DNA from: Burkholderiaceae bacterium
Lineage (GTDB): Bacteria > Pseudomonadota > Gammaproteobacteria > Burkholderiales > Burkholderiaceae_C
DNA length: 8,484 bases
Assembly (NCBI GenBank): GCA_023262645.1
Contig: JALRAA010000047.1
Span: forward strand, 1 to 8,484
Direction: 5' to 3'
The translations under genes were made by a program, and so were the position numbers. Shown piece after piece: positions 1-6,633 of the stretch (positions are counted from its first letter, which is position 1; each line of letters starts with the position of its first letter). The notes beneath the pieces are model-generated. The model did not search any database, was not told the DNA's origin, and saw only the letters and a list, made by a program, of their open reading frames with translations.

Positions 1-7
1 CATTTCC

Positions 8-715
8 TTGAAATACCCCATGCCTTCTTATGCGAACCAAAAAATTGCCCGCTTTGATGTGTTGTTCATTGCAGTGGCATTGGCTGTGGCATTGGCGGTT
101 GAAGAACTCATCCAACCTTTTTTGTTGCAGCTTTTCCATGCGCTTTTCCAACTACCGCATTCATTCCTGCAAACACTGATCGACGGGGGCACCGCCCTAC
201 AGGTCTTGGCGTATTTGGTGCTGACCGATTTCTTGGGGTATGTGGTTCACCGGTTTATGCACACCCCTTGGGCTTGGCGCATACATGCGTTTCACCACTC
301 TGTGCAATCACTCAACTGGATTTCCGGCATCAGAGGTTCGCCGCTGCACATTGTTTTGATTTTGCTGCCCGGCACGTTGATTTCCTCGTTGCTGTTACTT
401 CCGCAAAACCCCACCGCCTTTGTGATCGTTGTATTGATCGATGTGGTCAGCCAACATTTGAACCACTCCAACGTCAAATTGCCTTACGCCCGCCAGTTGG
501 AATGGCTGATCGTCACGCCTCAAATGCATTTTTTGCACCACCATATTGACGAGCAATTTGGCAAATGCAACTACGGTTTTTATTTCTCTATCTGGGACAG
601 GGTATTTGGAACCTACGTCAATGCGCAAACCGTTCAAAACAAAGGCATATTGGGGCTGTCAACCGACTATTCCACAACCTCTATGTTGTTGGGTGTGAAT
701 TTAAAGAAGCGGTGA
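8..715 (+). CDS. Membrane di-iron fatty acid hydroxylase / sterol desaturase family protein (possible OlsE-like lipid hydroxylase)
   Basis: The protein is an integral-membrane oxygenase of the fatty acid hydroxylase superfamily, which uses a histidine-bound di-iron centre and O2 to hydroxylate or desaturate lipids. Counting from the TTG at 8, the histidine clusters are H81-x3-H85 (HRFMH), H93-x2-HH97 (HAFHH), H150-x2-H153 and H174-x2-HH178 (HFLHH). The usual closing motif, around NYGFYFSIWDRVFGTY, is at 188-203. Hydrophobic spans lie near 16-43, 63-80 and 113-147. At 235 residues it is short but complete for small bacterial members. The frame stays open to the window edge and neither the TTG at 8 nor the ATG at 20 has a visible ribosome site, so the true start may lie upstream. 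The end overlaps the OlsB-like gene by 15 nt, tail to tail. The substrate is unknown. Its neighbours suggest ornithine lipids, as with rhizobial OlsE of the same superfamily, but this is inference. Family confidence is high. Confidence 0.85.
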   Translation: MKYPMPSYANQKIARFDVLFIAVALAVALAVEELIQPFLLQLFHALFQLPHSFLQTLIDGGTALQVLAYLVLTDFLGYVVHRFMHTPWAWRIHAFHHSVQSLNWISGIRGSPLHIVLILLPGTLISSLLLLPQNPTAFVIVVLIDVVSQHLNHSNVKLPYARQLEWLIVTPQMHFLHHHIDEQFGKCNYGFYFSIWDRVFGTYVNAQTVQNKGILGLSTDYSTTSMLLGVNLKKR

Positions 716-1429
716 TGCGATTCTGGTGAATCGTTGCATATAGTTTGTTTTCATCTCTGACACTTTCAACAGCGTCAGATAGTCAGCGGTATTGAACAAA
801 GCATCAAACGCGGGCTCGCTGCATACTTTGGCGCCCAAATTCAAATAGCCCTTGAGTATGGGCGGAATAGATACTTTGCCAGTGGGCACAAACTCACCCA
901 AAACAACAGGGTTGAGCGCTTTGATAAAAAATTCGGATGAATAGTGATTGAGCTTTTTCAATCGCTCATGCAAAACGAAAGCAGCATGCCCGCCATCGTC
1001 AATCGACATGCTGGAACACCCCATGATGTATTCGAATCGGTGTTGTTGCACAAATTGGAAAATCATCTTCCACATCAACAAAATGGTCGAACCGTTGCGG
1101 TAATTTTTGTCAATGCACGATCTGTCAATCTCGACGGTATGGGGTTGAATGTGCTTGAGCGGCGACAAATCAAACAAAGATTCACAGTACATGCTGCCAA
1201 TTTGCTGGGCAGCAGAAGGCGGAATCACTCGATAACTGCCGACAATTTCTTCCGATGCGTTGTCCACCAGCATCAGGTGCTCACACAAACGGTCGTAAGC
1301 GTCAATGTCTAAGCCGAGATGATCTTTGGGGAATTTGGGGGTGTATTCTTCGCTGAAGATTCGGAATCGAAACTTTTGAACGCGTTCGATATCTTTATCC
1401 GTTGAGGCCCAGCAAACACGCAAGTCCAT
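701..1429 (-). CDS. OlsB-like GNAT N-acyltransferase (lyso-ornithine lipid synthesis)
   Basis: This is a 242-residue cytoplasmic or membrane-peripheral acyltransferase of the OlsB/hemolysin-like GNAT group. In known members it transfers a 3-hydroxyacyl chain from acyl-ACP to the alpha-amino group of ornithine, giving lyso-ornithine lipid. Family hallmarks are visible: the N-terminal F20-R-F-R-I-F25 and E27/E28 region, D43-A-Y-D46 followed by CEHLMLVD at 49-56, GSYRV at 64-68, and the core VEIDRSCI at 99-106 with YRNG at 110-113 leading into an LLMWK helix. A GCSS motif follows. The ATG at 1429 is the longest possible start, because an in-frame stop lies two codons upstream; no clear Shine-Dalgarno is seen. 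It is divergent from the PlsC-type gene across 66 bp, the expected partner step. Other long-chain N-acyl amino acid synthases share this fold, so the amino acid acceptor is not proven by sequence alone. Confidence 0.8.
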   Translation of the reverse strand: MDLRVCWASTDKDIERVQKFRFRIFSEEYTPKFPKDHLGLDIDAYDRLCEHLMLVDNASEEIVGSYRVIPPSAAQQIGSMYCESLFDLSPLKHIQPHTVEIDRSCIDKNYRNGSTILLMWKMIFQFVQQHRFEYIMGCSSMSIDDGGHAAFVLHERLKKLNHYSSEFFIKALNPVVLGEFVPTGKVSIPPILKGYLNLGAKVCSEPAFDALFNTADYLTLLKVSEMKTNYMQRFTRIASPLL

Positions 1430-1484
1430 AGATCACATTCATACAATAGTCGCAGATTTCAAAGGGTAACACAGTCAGCATTTT

Positions 1485-1498
1485 GAAAGGCTAAATTG
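1485..1498 (+). promoter_or_regulatory. Ribosome binding site deciding the TTG start of the PlsC-like gene
   Basis: GAAAGG at 1485-1490 sits five bases before TTG at 1496-1498. No other start codon with a ribosome site lies between the in-frame stop at 1484-1486 and codon 30. This supports translation from TTG. Confidence 0.5.
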
Positions 1499-2263
1499 TC
1501 TAAACATAATTCTTTTATATTCTCAATCAAAACAATATTTACGTTTGCAAAGGTGCTGTGGCTGATCACCGAGGCGTTTTTGATGGCCGTGTTCTGTTTT
1601 CCATGGCTTTCTCGCCCTTCCCAAAATATCTACATCATGGGCTGGTCCCAAAGGGTTTTGCGTGCGTTTGGCCTGAAACTGCAAGTCCACCACAAGCAAC
1701 TGTTACCCGCAGCGGGCGGCTATTGTTTAGCCGCCAACCATATTTCATGGGTAGATATTCAAGTACTCAACAGCGTCGTGCCTTGCAGATTCGTCTCCAC
1801 CACCGAAGTCAGGTCTTGGCCGGTGGTGGGCAAAATGGTCGAGGCATCCGGCGCTTTGTTCATTGACCTTCAAGACTTGAAAAACAGCACCCGCAAAGTG
1901 TCGTCTGAGATGGTGGAGTTGTTGAAAGACCAAGACATCGTGGCTTTTTTTCCAGAAGCCACCTCATCAACCGGTGATGTGTTGCTGCCCTTCAAAGCCA
2001 ATTTGTTTCAAGCGGGCGTGGAATCTCAAACCCCCGTTTTTCCTGTGTGTATCCGCTATAAAGATGCAGCCGGTCAGTTGTCAACAGCCGCTGGATTCCA
2101 TGGCGATATGACCTTGTTGGAATGCATGCGCAACATCATCCGTGCGGCGCCTTTGACGGTCGAGCTGACCATTCTTCCAGCCGCAGATATCTCTACACCC
2201 CGAAAAGCCCTTTGCCAATATTGCTTGACGCAGATTGAATCGGTTTTTTTCGATCGAAACTGA
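1496..2263 (+). CDS. PlsC/OlsA-like 1-acyl-sn-glycerol-3-phosphate (lysolipid) acyltransferase
   Basis: This is a 255-residue membrane-associated O-acyltransferase that transfers a fatty acyl chain to a lysolipid: lysophosphatidic acid in PlsC, lyso-ornithine lipid in OlsA. The catalytic HX4D motif is H82-ISWV-D87. The second block is around S101-T-T-E104 and W108-P-V-V-G112. The acceptor-phosphate block is FPEAT at 152-156, followed by LPFKANLF, the style of the FPEGTSSDG subfamily. A hydrophobic N-terminal segment covers roughly 7-38. The Gly usual in FPEGT is Ala here (A155). The start is a TTG, supported by GAAAGG five bases upstream and an in-frame stop at 1484-1486; the next ATG is at codon 30 and would remove most of the membrane segment. 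It diverges from the OlsB-like gene, which favours an ornithine-lipid role, although a general PlsC role is possible. It ends 9 nt from the end of the convergent methionine synthase gene. Confidence 0.85.
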   Translation: MSKHNSFIFSIKTIFTFAKVLWLITEAFLMAVFCFPWLSRPSQNIYIMGWSQRVLRAFGLKLQVHHKQLLPAAGGYCLAANHISWVDIQVLNSVVPCRFVSTTEVRSWPVVGKMVEASGALFIDLQDLKNSTRKVSSEMVELLKDQDIVAFFPEATSSTGDVLLPFKANLFQAGVESQTPVFPVCIRYKDAAGQLSTAAGFHGDMTLLECMRNIIRAAPLTVELTILPAADISTPRKALCQYCLTQIESVFFDRN

Positions 2264-2272
2264 GCGACGACA

Positions 2273-3301
2273 TCAAAGCCTGGCCCTGGCCAACGCCGCC
2301 CCCTTCGCCAGCGCCTCCAGCTTTTTCAGCGCCACTTCGCGGCTCATCGGTGCCAGACCGCAATTGGTGCAGGGAAACAGCTTGTCTTTGGCCACAAACT
2401 GCAATGCCTTGCCAATCGTGTCTGCGACTTCTTCGGGGGTTTCGATTTGCTCAGAGGCCACATCGATCACGCCCACCATCACATCTTTGCCTTTGAGCAA
2501 GGCGATCAAATCCATCGGCACATGGGAATGCATGCATTCCAAACTCACTTGGTCGATGCTGCTCTGGGCCAAAGCGGGAAATACTTTTTCATACTGACGC
2601 CATTCTTGGCCCAAGGTGTTTTTCCAATCCACATTCGCTTGAATGCCGTAGCCATAACAAATATGCACAGCTGTGGTACAGGTTAAACCCAGGGCCGCAC
2701 GCTCCAGGGCTTTGACGCCCCAATCAGCGGCAGCGTCCAAATAGACATTGAATGCCGGCTCGTCAAACTGAATGATGTCCACGCCGTCGGCCTGCAGTGC
2801 CAGCGCTTCTTGGTTGAGGAGTTCTGCAAACGCCATGGCCATTTTGATGCGGCCTTCTTCACCTTCACCATAAAAACGGTCAGCCACGGTGTCCACGATG
2901 GTCATGGGGCCGGGTAAGGTGAATTTGATTTTGCGTGTGGTGTGGGCGCGCAATAACTGCGCTTCCATGGCGTGCACCCTTCCCTTGAGTTTCAACGCCG
3001 ACACCACTTGCGGCACCATGGCGTCATAGCGGTTGTTGCGAATGCCCATCTTGACCTTGTTCTCAAAATCAATGCCTTCGACCTGCTCCAAAAATCCGTG
3101 CACGAAATGCTGCCTGGCTTGTTCGCCGTCACCGATGATGTCTAGGCCAGCATCTTCTTGCGCCTTGATCCACAGCAAGGTGGCGTCGGCTTTGGCTTGT
3201 TGCAACGACTCGCCCTGTGCCTTCCACTGGGGCCAGAGTTTTTGGGTTTCGGCCAGCCATTCGGGTTTGGGCAGGCTGCCCGCGATAGAGGTTGCAAACA
3301 T
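2273..3301 (-). CDS. Standalone core MetE-type methionine synthase (MesD-like, folate-independent)
   Basis: This is a 342-residue cytoplasmic methyltransferase corresponding only to the C-terminal catalytic barrel of cobalamin-independent methionine synthase. It would methylate homocysteine to methionine. The zinc ligands of MetE are all present: H213-x-C215 (VHICYG), E255 (SLECMHS) and C314 (CTNCGL). The FDEPA substrate loop is at 179-183 and LPGPMT at 129-134. The N-terminal folate-binding half of MetE is absent, so the methyl donor is probably not methyl-tetrahydrofolate. Length, the SxAGSLPKP start and the CTNCGLAP segment fit the MesD family of core-MetE proteins. The start is set at ATG 3301, which has GGAG seven bases upstream, rather than the TTG nine codons earlier that would overlap the preceding gene. 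It is second in an operon behind a flavin monooxygenase, 23 nt after its stop. Known MesD proteins work with MesX (DUF1852) and oxygen; no MesX is in this window. Family certainty is high, the subfamily call moderate. Confidence 0.88.
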   Translation of the reverse strand: MFATSIAGSLPKPEWLAETQKLWPQWKAQGESLQQAKADATLLWIKAQEDAGLDIIGDGEQARQHFVHGFLEQVEGIDFENKVKMGIRNNRYDAMVPQVVSALKLKGRVHAMEAQLLRAHTTRKIKFTLPGPMTIVDTVADRFYGEGEEGRIKMAMAFAELLNQEALALQADGVDIIQFDEPAFNVYLDAAADWGVKALERAALGLTCTTAVHICYGYGIQANVDWKNTLGQEWRQYEKVFPALAQSSIDQVSLECMHSHVPMDLIALLKGKDVMVGVIDVASEQIETPEEVADTIGKALQFVAKDKLFPCTNCGLAPMSREVALKKLEALAKGAALARARL

Positions 3302-3312
3302 GTGGGTACTCC
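3301..3312 (-). promoter_or_regulatory. Ribosome binding site deciding the start of the methionine synthase gene
   Basis: On the minus strand GGAG (plus positions 3309-3312) is followed by seven bases and ATG at 3301-3299. The alternative TTG at 3328 has no comparable site and lies inside the upstream gene. Confidence 0.7.
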
Positions 3313-3324
3313 GTGTAAAAGTTT

Positions 3325-4353
3325 TCAAACCAAGGCGGGCTGTCTGACCGATGGGTTCAGGGCAAACGCTTCAGACAACAATTCAAAAGACCGCAACTGC
3401 ACCGCAGGGTCGTGCGCCCAAGTGCAAACCACCAATTCATCCAATGCCAAGCGCGCGGCCAAGGCCAGCATTTTGTCGGCGGCTTGTTCGGCAGTGCCGA
3501 CCAACGCGTCGGCTTTCATCGCATCCATGGCCTGCAAATCTGCTGGGCTCAGGTCGGCAACGGCCAACTGCGGCGGCAACAGCGGTGTGACCCGGCCACG
3601 GTTGCGTTCCAAGCGCCAGCGAGCGCGGCTTTGAAATTGCCACCAAGCGTCTTCTTCAGTGTCTGCCGCCAAAGCCGACACGCAAATCGTGGCTTGGGGC
3701 TTGTCTAAATATGGGCTGGGTTTGAATTGGCTTCTGTACATGTCCAACGCCGATTCCACGCCCACCCCATCACTGAAGAAATAAGCAAATGCATAAGGCA
3801 AACCCAAATGCGCGGCCAATTGCGCCCCGTAGTTGGAGCTGCCCAAAATCCACAACGATGGCACGCTTGCACCAGTGGGCTGCGCCACCACGCCGTGCGC
3901 AGGATGGCCCGGAGGAAATGGCGTGCCGCTGACCCAAGCTTGCAGTTCCACCACCTGCTGCGGAAAACGCTCTGAGGCATACCGGTCCGGGTTGAGCAAT
4001 GACGAAGTGCGACCATCGCTGCCGGGTGCGCGACCCAAGCCCAAATCGATGCGCCCGGGTGCGAGCGCATCCAGCACGCGAAATTGTTCTGCCACTTTGA
4101 ATGGCGCATAGTGCGGCAGCATGACACCGGCGCTGCCCAAACGAATGCGTGTGGTACGCGCGGCAATCGCCGCCAATAAGACCTCGGGCGCGGTGCCCGC
4201 GATGCTGGGCAAGTTGTGGTGCTCGCTGACCCAAAACCTGGCGTAACCCCATTCCTCACAGCGTTGCGCCAAATTCAACGTCTGGCGAATGGCGGTGTCC
4301 TGCGGTTGACCATAAGACACCACAGACTGGTCGAGCACAGAGAGTTTGAGCAT
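3325..4353 (-). CDS. LLM class flavin-dependent oxidoreductase (luciferase-like monooxygenase, group 1)
   Basis: This is a 342-residue cytoplasmic TIM-barrel enzyme of the bacterial luciferase-like superfamily, which uses reduced FMN (or F420) from a partner reductase to activate oxygen. The N-terminal strand LKLSVLDQS, the WVSEHHN loop at 41-47, the GSAGVMLPHY segment and the DLGLGRAPG segment are typical of the group-1 oxidoreductases related to E. coli YhbW. The length matches that family. No flavin reductase gene is nearby. It is the first gene of a minus-strand pair with the MesD-like methionine synthase 23 nt downstream, so the two are probably co-transcribed. The ATG at 4353 lacks a clear Shine-Dalgarno. 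TATGAT, a good -10 hexamer, lies only six bases upstream of the start, so a leaderless or very short-leader transcript is possible. The substrate is unknown. A role in sulfur or methyl metabolism is inferred only from the partner gene. Confidence 0.87.
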   Translation of the reverse strand: MLKLSVLDQSVVSYGQPQDTAIRQTLNLAQRCEEWGYARFWVSEHHNLPSIAGTAPEVLLAAIAARTTRIRLGSAGVMLPHYAPFKVAEQFRVLDALAPGRIDLGLGRAPGSDGRTSSLLNPDRYASERFPQQVVELQAWVSGTPFPPGHPAHGVVAQPTGASVPSLWILGSSNYGAQLAAHLGLPYAFAYFFSDGVGVESALDMYRSQFKPSPYLDKPQATICVSALAADTEEDAWWQFQSRARWRLERNRGRVTPLLPPQLAVADLSPADLQAMDAMKADALVGTAEQAADKMLALAARLALDELVVCTWAHDPAVQLRSFELLSEAFALNPSVRQPALV

Positions 4354-4415
4354 GGATTCATCATACGCAAGCCATTTGGCGGTTCAGCCCGTTTGGGCAT
4401 GGGGATTTCCATCCC

Positions 4416-4443
4416 TTGGCAAGCCCCAAAAGCAGATTAGTAT
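4416..4443 (+). promoter_or_regulatory. Candidate sigma-70 promoter for the BLUF gene
   Basis: TTGGCA (4416-4421, five of six matches to TTGACA) and TAGTAT (4438-4443, four of six matches to TATAAT) are separated by 16 bp. Transcription would begin near 4450, giving a leader of about 48 nt that ends in the AGGAGG site. Just upstream are two small hairpins, GCCC/GGGC at 4387-4398 and GGGAT/ATCCC at 4402-4415, which could be operator elements in this divergent region. It was read by eye only. Confidence 0.4.
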
Positions 4444-4486
4444 GTGCTCTGGCAATGGAAGCTTCGTGTTTGCGTCGCTTTGTCAC

Positions 4487-4500
4487 AGGAGGTATCCATG
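4487..4500 (+). promoter_or_regulatory. Consensus ribosome binding site deciding the BLUF start
   Basis: A perfect AGGAGG at 4487-4492 stands five bases before ATG at 4498. It rules out the longer in-frame reading from 4444, whose extra 18 residues have no BLUF similarity. It is the strongest translation signal seen in the window. Confidence 0.85.
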
Positions 4501-4911
4501 CTGATTCGCGCTTTCTACATCAGTCGCAGTTCGGGGCCGCAAACCAGCACCATCACCGGCTCTATTTTGAAAACCGCTTTGGTGTTCAACAAAGTCCATC
4601 AAATCACCGGTGTGCTGTGCCAGGGCACAGGTTTTTTTCTGCAAATGCTCGAAGGCGAGCGTGCGGTGGTCAACCAACTTTATGGGCGCATCTTGCGTGA
4701 CTCGCGCCACAAAGATGTCGAGATGGTCAGTTTGCATGAAATCAGCCAAAGAAAATTCAGCCACTGGTCGATGGCTTTGATCGATTTGTCCGATACCGAT
4801 CCGATGGTGACGATGCAACACCCAGAGTTTGACCCCTACTCAGCCAGCAGTGAATTGCTGTCCCAGCAAATCGATGAATGGATGGTCAGCGGCAAACCCA
4901 TTCACAACTGA
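4498..4911 (+). CDS. Short BLUF-domain blue-light photoreceptor
   Basis: This is a 137-residue soluble FAD-binding light sensor made almost entirely of one BLUF domain (about 1-95) plus a C-terminal cap of about 40 residues. The photochemical residues are all present: Tyr7, Asn31, Gln49 (in FFLQMLEG), Trp90 and Met92 (FSHWSM), each one position before its counterpart in PixD-type proteins. The conserved ITGVL and LYxRIxxDxRH segments are also seen. There is no EAL, GGDEF, cyclase or HTH output domain, so it should act by protein-protein interaction, as short BLUF proteins do. Blue light would shift the flavin hydrogen-bond network and change partner binding. It is transcribed alone, divergent from the flavin monooxygenase-methionine synthase operon across 144 bp, and converges on the acyl-CoA synthetase with a 7-nt gap. 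The partner is unknown. Domain confidence is very high. Confidence 0.93.
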   Translation: MLIRAFYISRSSGPQTSTITGSILKTALVFNKVHQITGVLCQGTGFFLQMLEGERAVVNQLYGRILRDSRHKDVEMVSLHEISQRKFSHWSMALIDLSDTDPMVTMQHPEFDPYSASSELLSQQIDEWMVSGKPIHN

Positions 4912-4918
4912 CACAGCC

Positions 4919-6616
4919 TTATTCGCTTTTGGCCATTTCGGCCTCTTGCAAACTTCGCCACATGACTTTGCCGCTGCCGCTCTTGGGCAAGGCGTCCATG
5001 AATTGCACCAGTCGCGGGGCTTTGTACACCGCCATGTTGTCGCGACACCAAGCCAATATGTCTTCTGCGCTGACCTGTCCTTGGTGGCTTTGGCGCAGCA
5101 CCACAAAGGCTTTGACGGTTTCTCCGCGGTAGCTGTCGAGCGCTGCCACCACACAGGCTTCTTGGATGGCGGGATGGCGAAACATCAATGCCTCGACTTC
5201 AGCCGGCCAGACTTTGAAGCCAGAGGCGTTGATCATGCGCTTGAGTCGGTCGGTGATGAAGAAATAGCCCTCATCGTCCACATGACCCAGATCGCCCGAG
5301 CGGAAATAGCGTTGTCCTTCAAACTGCATGAACGCGGCTTCGGTGGCGTCAGGGCGTTGCCAATACCCATCAAAAATTTGTGGCCCGCGCATGATGATTT
5401 CGCCTTGCTCACCCGGCGCCACCTCTTGCAAGGTCTCTGGGTGGATGACGCGGGCATCCACCCCGATAAAGGGAATACCCAAGCACTGTTGCTTGGGTCT
5501 GTCAGGCGGGTTGCTGTGCGAAGGCGCAGCGGTTTCGGTCAGGCCGTAGCCTTCGACATACCGCAACCCGTACAACTCCCACAAGCGCTGCGCCACGGCT
5601 TGCGGCATGGCTGCACCGCCGCCGCCTATCGCCACCAAAGAACCCAAATCGTATTGGTCAAACGTGGGGCTGCCCAGCAAGTCGATCACCATGGTGGGAA
5701 TATTGGTCCAGTGCGTGACGCGCCGTTGGGATATCAACCGACCGGCGTAATCTCGGTCCCATCGCGGCATCAGCACGATCGTGGCACCGACATAGACCGA
5801 GGTATGCATCACCGCGACCATGCCTGTGATGTGAAACATAGGCACCACACACAAAGCGATGTTTTCTTGGGTGGCGTTGTGCCACATGGCTGCGGCCATG
5901 GCGTTGTGCATGATGCTGCGGTGCGGATGCATGCAGCCTTTGGGCAATCCGGTGGTGCCGCTGGTGTAGGGCAAGACCGCCAAATCGTCGGGTTGCATCT
6001 CGTATTCGGGTGGCGTGTGTGCATGGCGAAAAGCATCAGACCACGGGTGCACCCGTGCGCCAGAGAGTTGTGCGCTCGGATGCTTGGCCACCAACCAATC
6101 TTGCCAAGCAAGCGGCCACTGTTCGATGGCTTGTGCGCTGGGGTCAAACGCGTCGGTGTAATCACTGACCAACATATGCGCGAGTCGGTTGTTGGCTGGC
6201 AAAGCATCGCTGGCGGCGGCCATGTGCGCAGCCAAATCGGACGTGGTGATGGCCACCCGCGCTTGTGCGTCTGTGATGTAGTGCTCCAACTCTTTGGCGC
6301 GGTTCATGGGATTGACTGGCACCACCACGGCGTTGGCGCGCAAGATGCCAAAGTGCGCCACTACCCATTGCGGGCAGTTTTGCATGTAGAGCAACACCCT
6401 GTCGCCTTTCTTGACCCCGGCGTTGGCCAACCATGCAGCAAGTTGCTCGGCCTGTTGTGCAAGCTCTCGGTAACTGGTTTGACTGCCCAAAAAATCCAAA
6501 GCAGTTTTGTGGGGAAAACGGCGGGCACTGATCGACAGGTTGTCCCACAAGGTGGTGTGGGCGGGCGTGAATTGGTGGGGAACGCGAAGCGGCCAATGGG
6601 CGTGGTGAGGTTTCAT
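4919..6616 (-). CDS. Fatty-acyl-CoA synthetase (AMP-dependent synthetase/ligase family)
   Basis: This is a 565-residue cytoplasmic or membrane-peripheral ANL-superfamily enzyme that adenylates a carboxylic acid, probably a medium- or long-chain fatty acid, and transfers it to CoA for beta-oxidation or lipid synthesis. The AMP-binding P-loop YTSGTTGLPKG is at 217-227. The A5 motif YGLTE is at 357-361, the SGD segment with the ribose-contacting Asp442 at 440-442, the hinge DRLKR at 456-460, GFKVWPAE at 466-473, and the C-terminal catalytic lysine K550 in SGSGK. The length is usual for FadD/AlkK-like enzymes. The ATG at 6616 lacks a strong Shine-Dalgarno but the N-terminus aligns with family style. 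It is a single minus-strand gene, 123 nt downstream of the HTH-receiver regulator. A 10-bp inverted repeat lies just upstream (6634-6685). Chain-length preference cannot be read from the sequence. Confidence 0.92.
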   Translation of the reverse strand: MKPHHAHWPLRVPHQFTPAHTTLWDNLSISARRFPHKTALDFLGSQTSYRELAQQAEQLAAWLANAGVKKGDRVLLYMQNCPQWVVAHFGILRANAVVVPVNPMNRAKELEHYITDAQARVAITTSDLAAHMAAASDALPANNRLAHMLVSDYTDAFDPSAQAIEQWPLAWQDWLVAKHPSAQLSGARVHPWSDAFRHAHTPPEYEMQPDDLAVLPYTSGTTGLPKGCMHPHRSIMHNAMAAAMWHNATQENIALCVVPMFHITGMVAVMHTSVYVGATIVLMPRWDRDYAGRLISQRRVTHWTNIPTMVIDLLGSPTFDQYDLGSLVAIGGGGAAMPQAVAQRLWELYGLRYVEGYGLTETAAPSHSNPPDRPKQQCLGIPFIGVDARVIHPETLQEVAPGEQGEIIMRGPQIFDGYWQRPDATEAAFMQFEGQRYFRSGDLGHVDDEGYFFITDRLKRMINASGFKVWPAEVEALMFRHPAIQEACVVAALDSYRGETVKAFVVLRQSHQGQVSAEDILAWCRDNMAVYKAPRLVQFMDALPKSGSGKVMWRSLQEAEMAKSE

Positions 6617-6633
6617 AGCAACCGAGGCTAGCC

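Noticed and set aside
3302..3328. Longer start (TTG at 3328) for the methionine synthase, giving a 4-nt overlap with the upstream gene
   Set aside because: ATG at 3301 has a well-spaced GGAG and begins at the family's conserved N-terminus; the nine extra residues have no support.
3705..4259. A 184-codon minus-strand frame, with other frames at 3770-4252 and 3158-3634
   Set aside because: These are alternative frames inside the flavin monooxygenase and methionine synthase genes. They show skewed composition and no family motifs.
4444..4497. Longer start for the BLUF protein
   Set aside because: The consensus AGGAGG lies inside this extension, five bases before ATG 4498, and the BLUF fold begins at once from that ATG.
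4829..6631. A 600-codon open frame on the plus strand
   Set aside because: It is antisense to the acyl-CoA synthetase, which has all ANL motifs in order. The plus-strand translation is His/Arg/Gln-rich with no recognisable domain, and it also overlaps the end of the BLUF gene.
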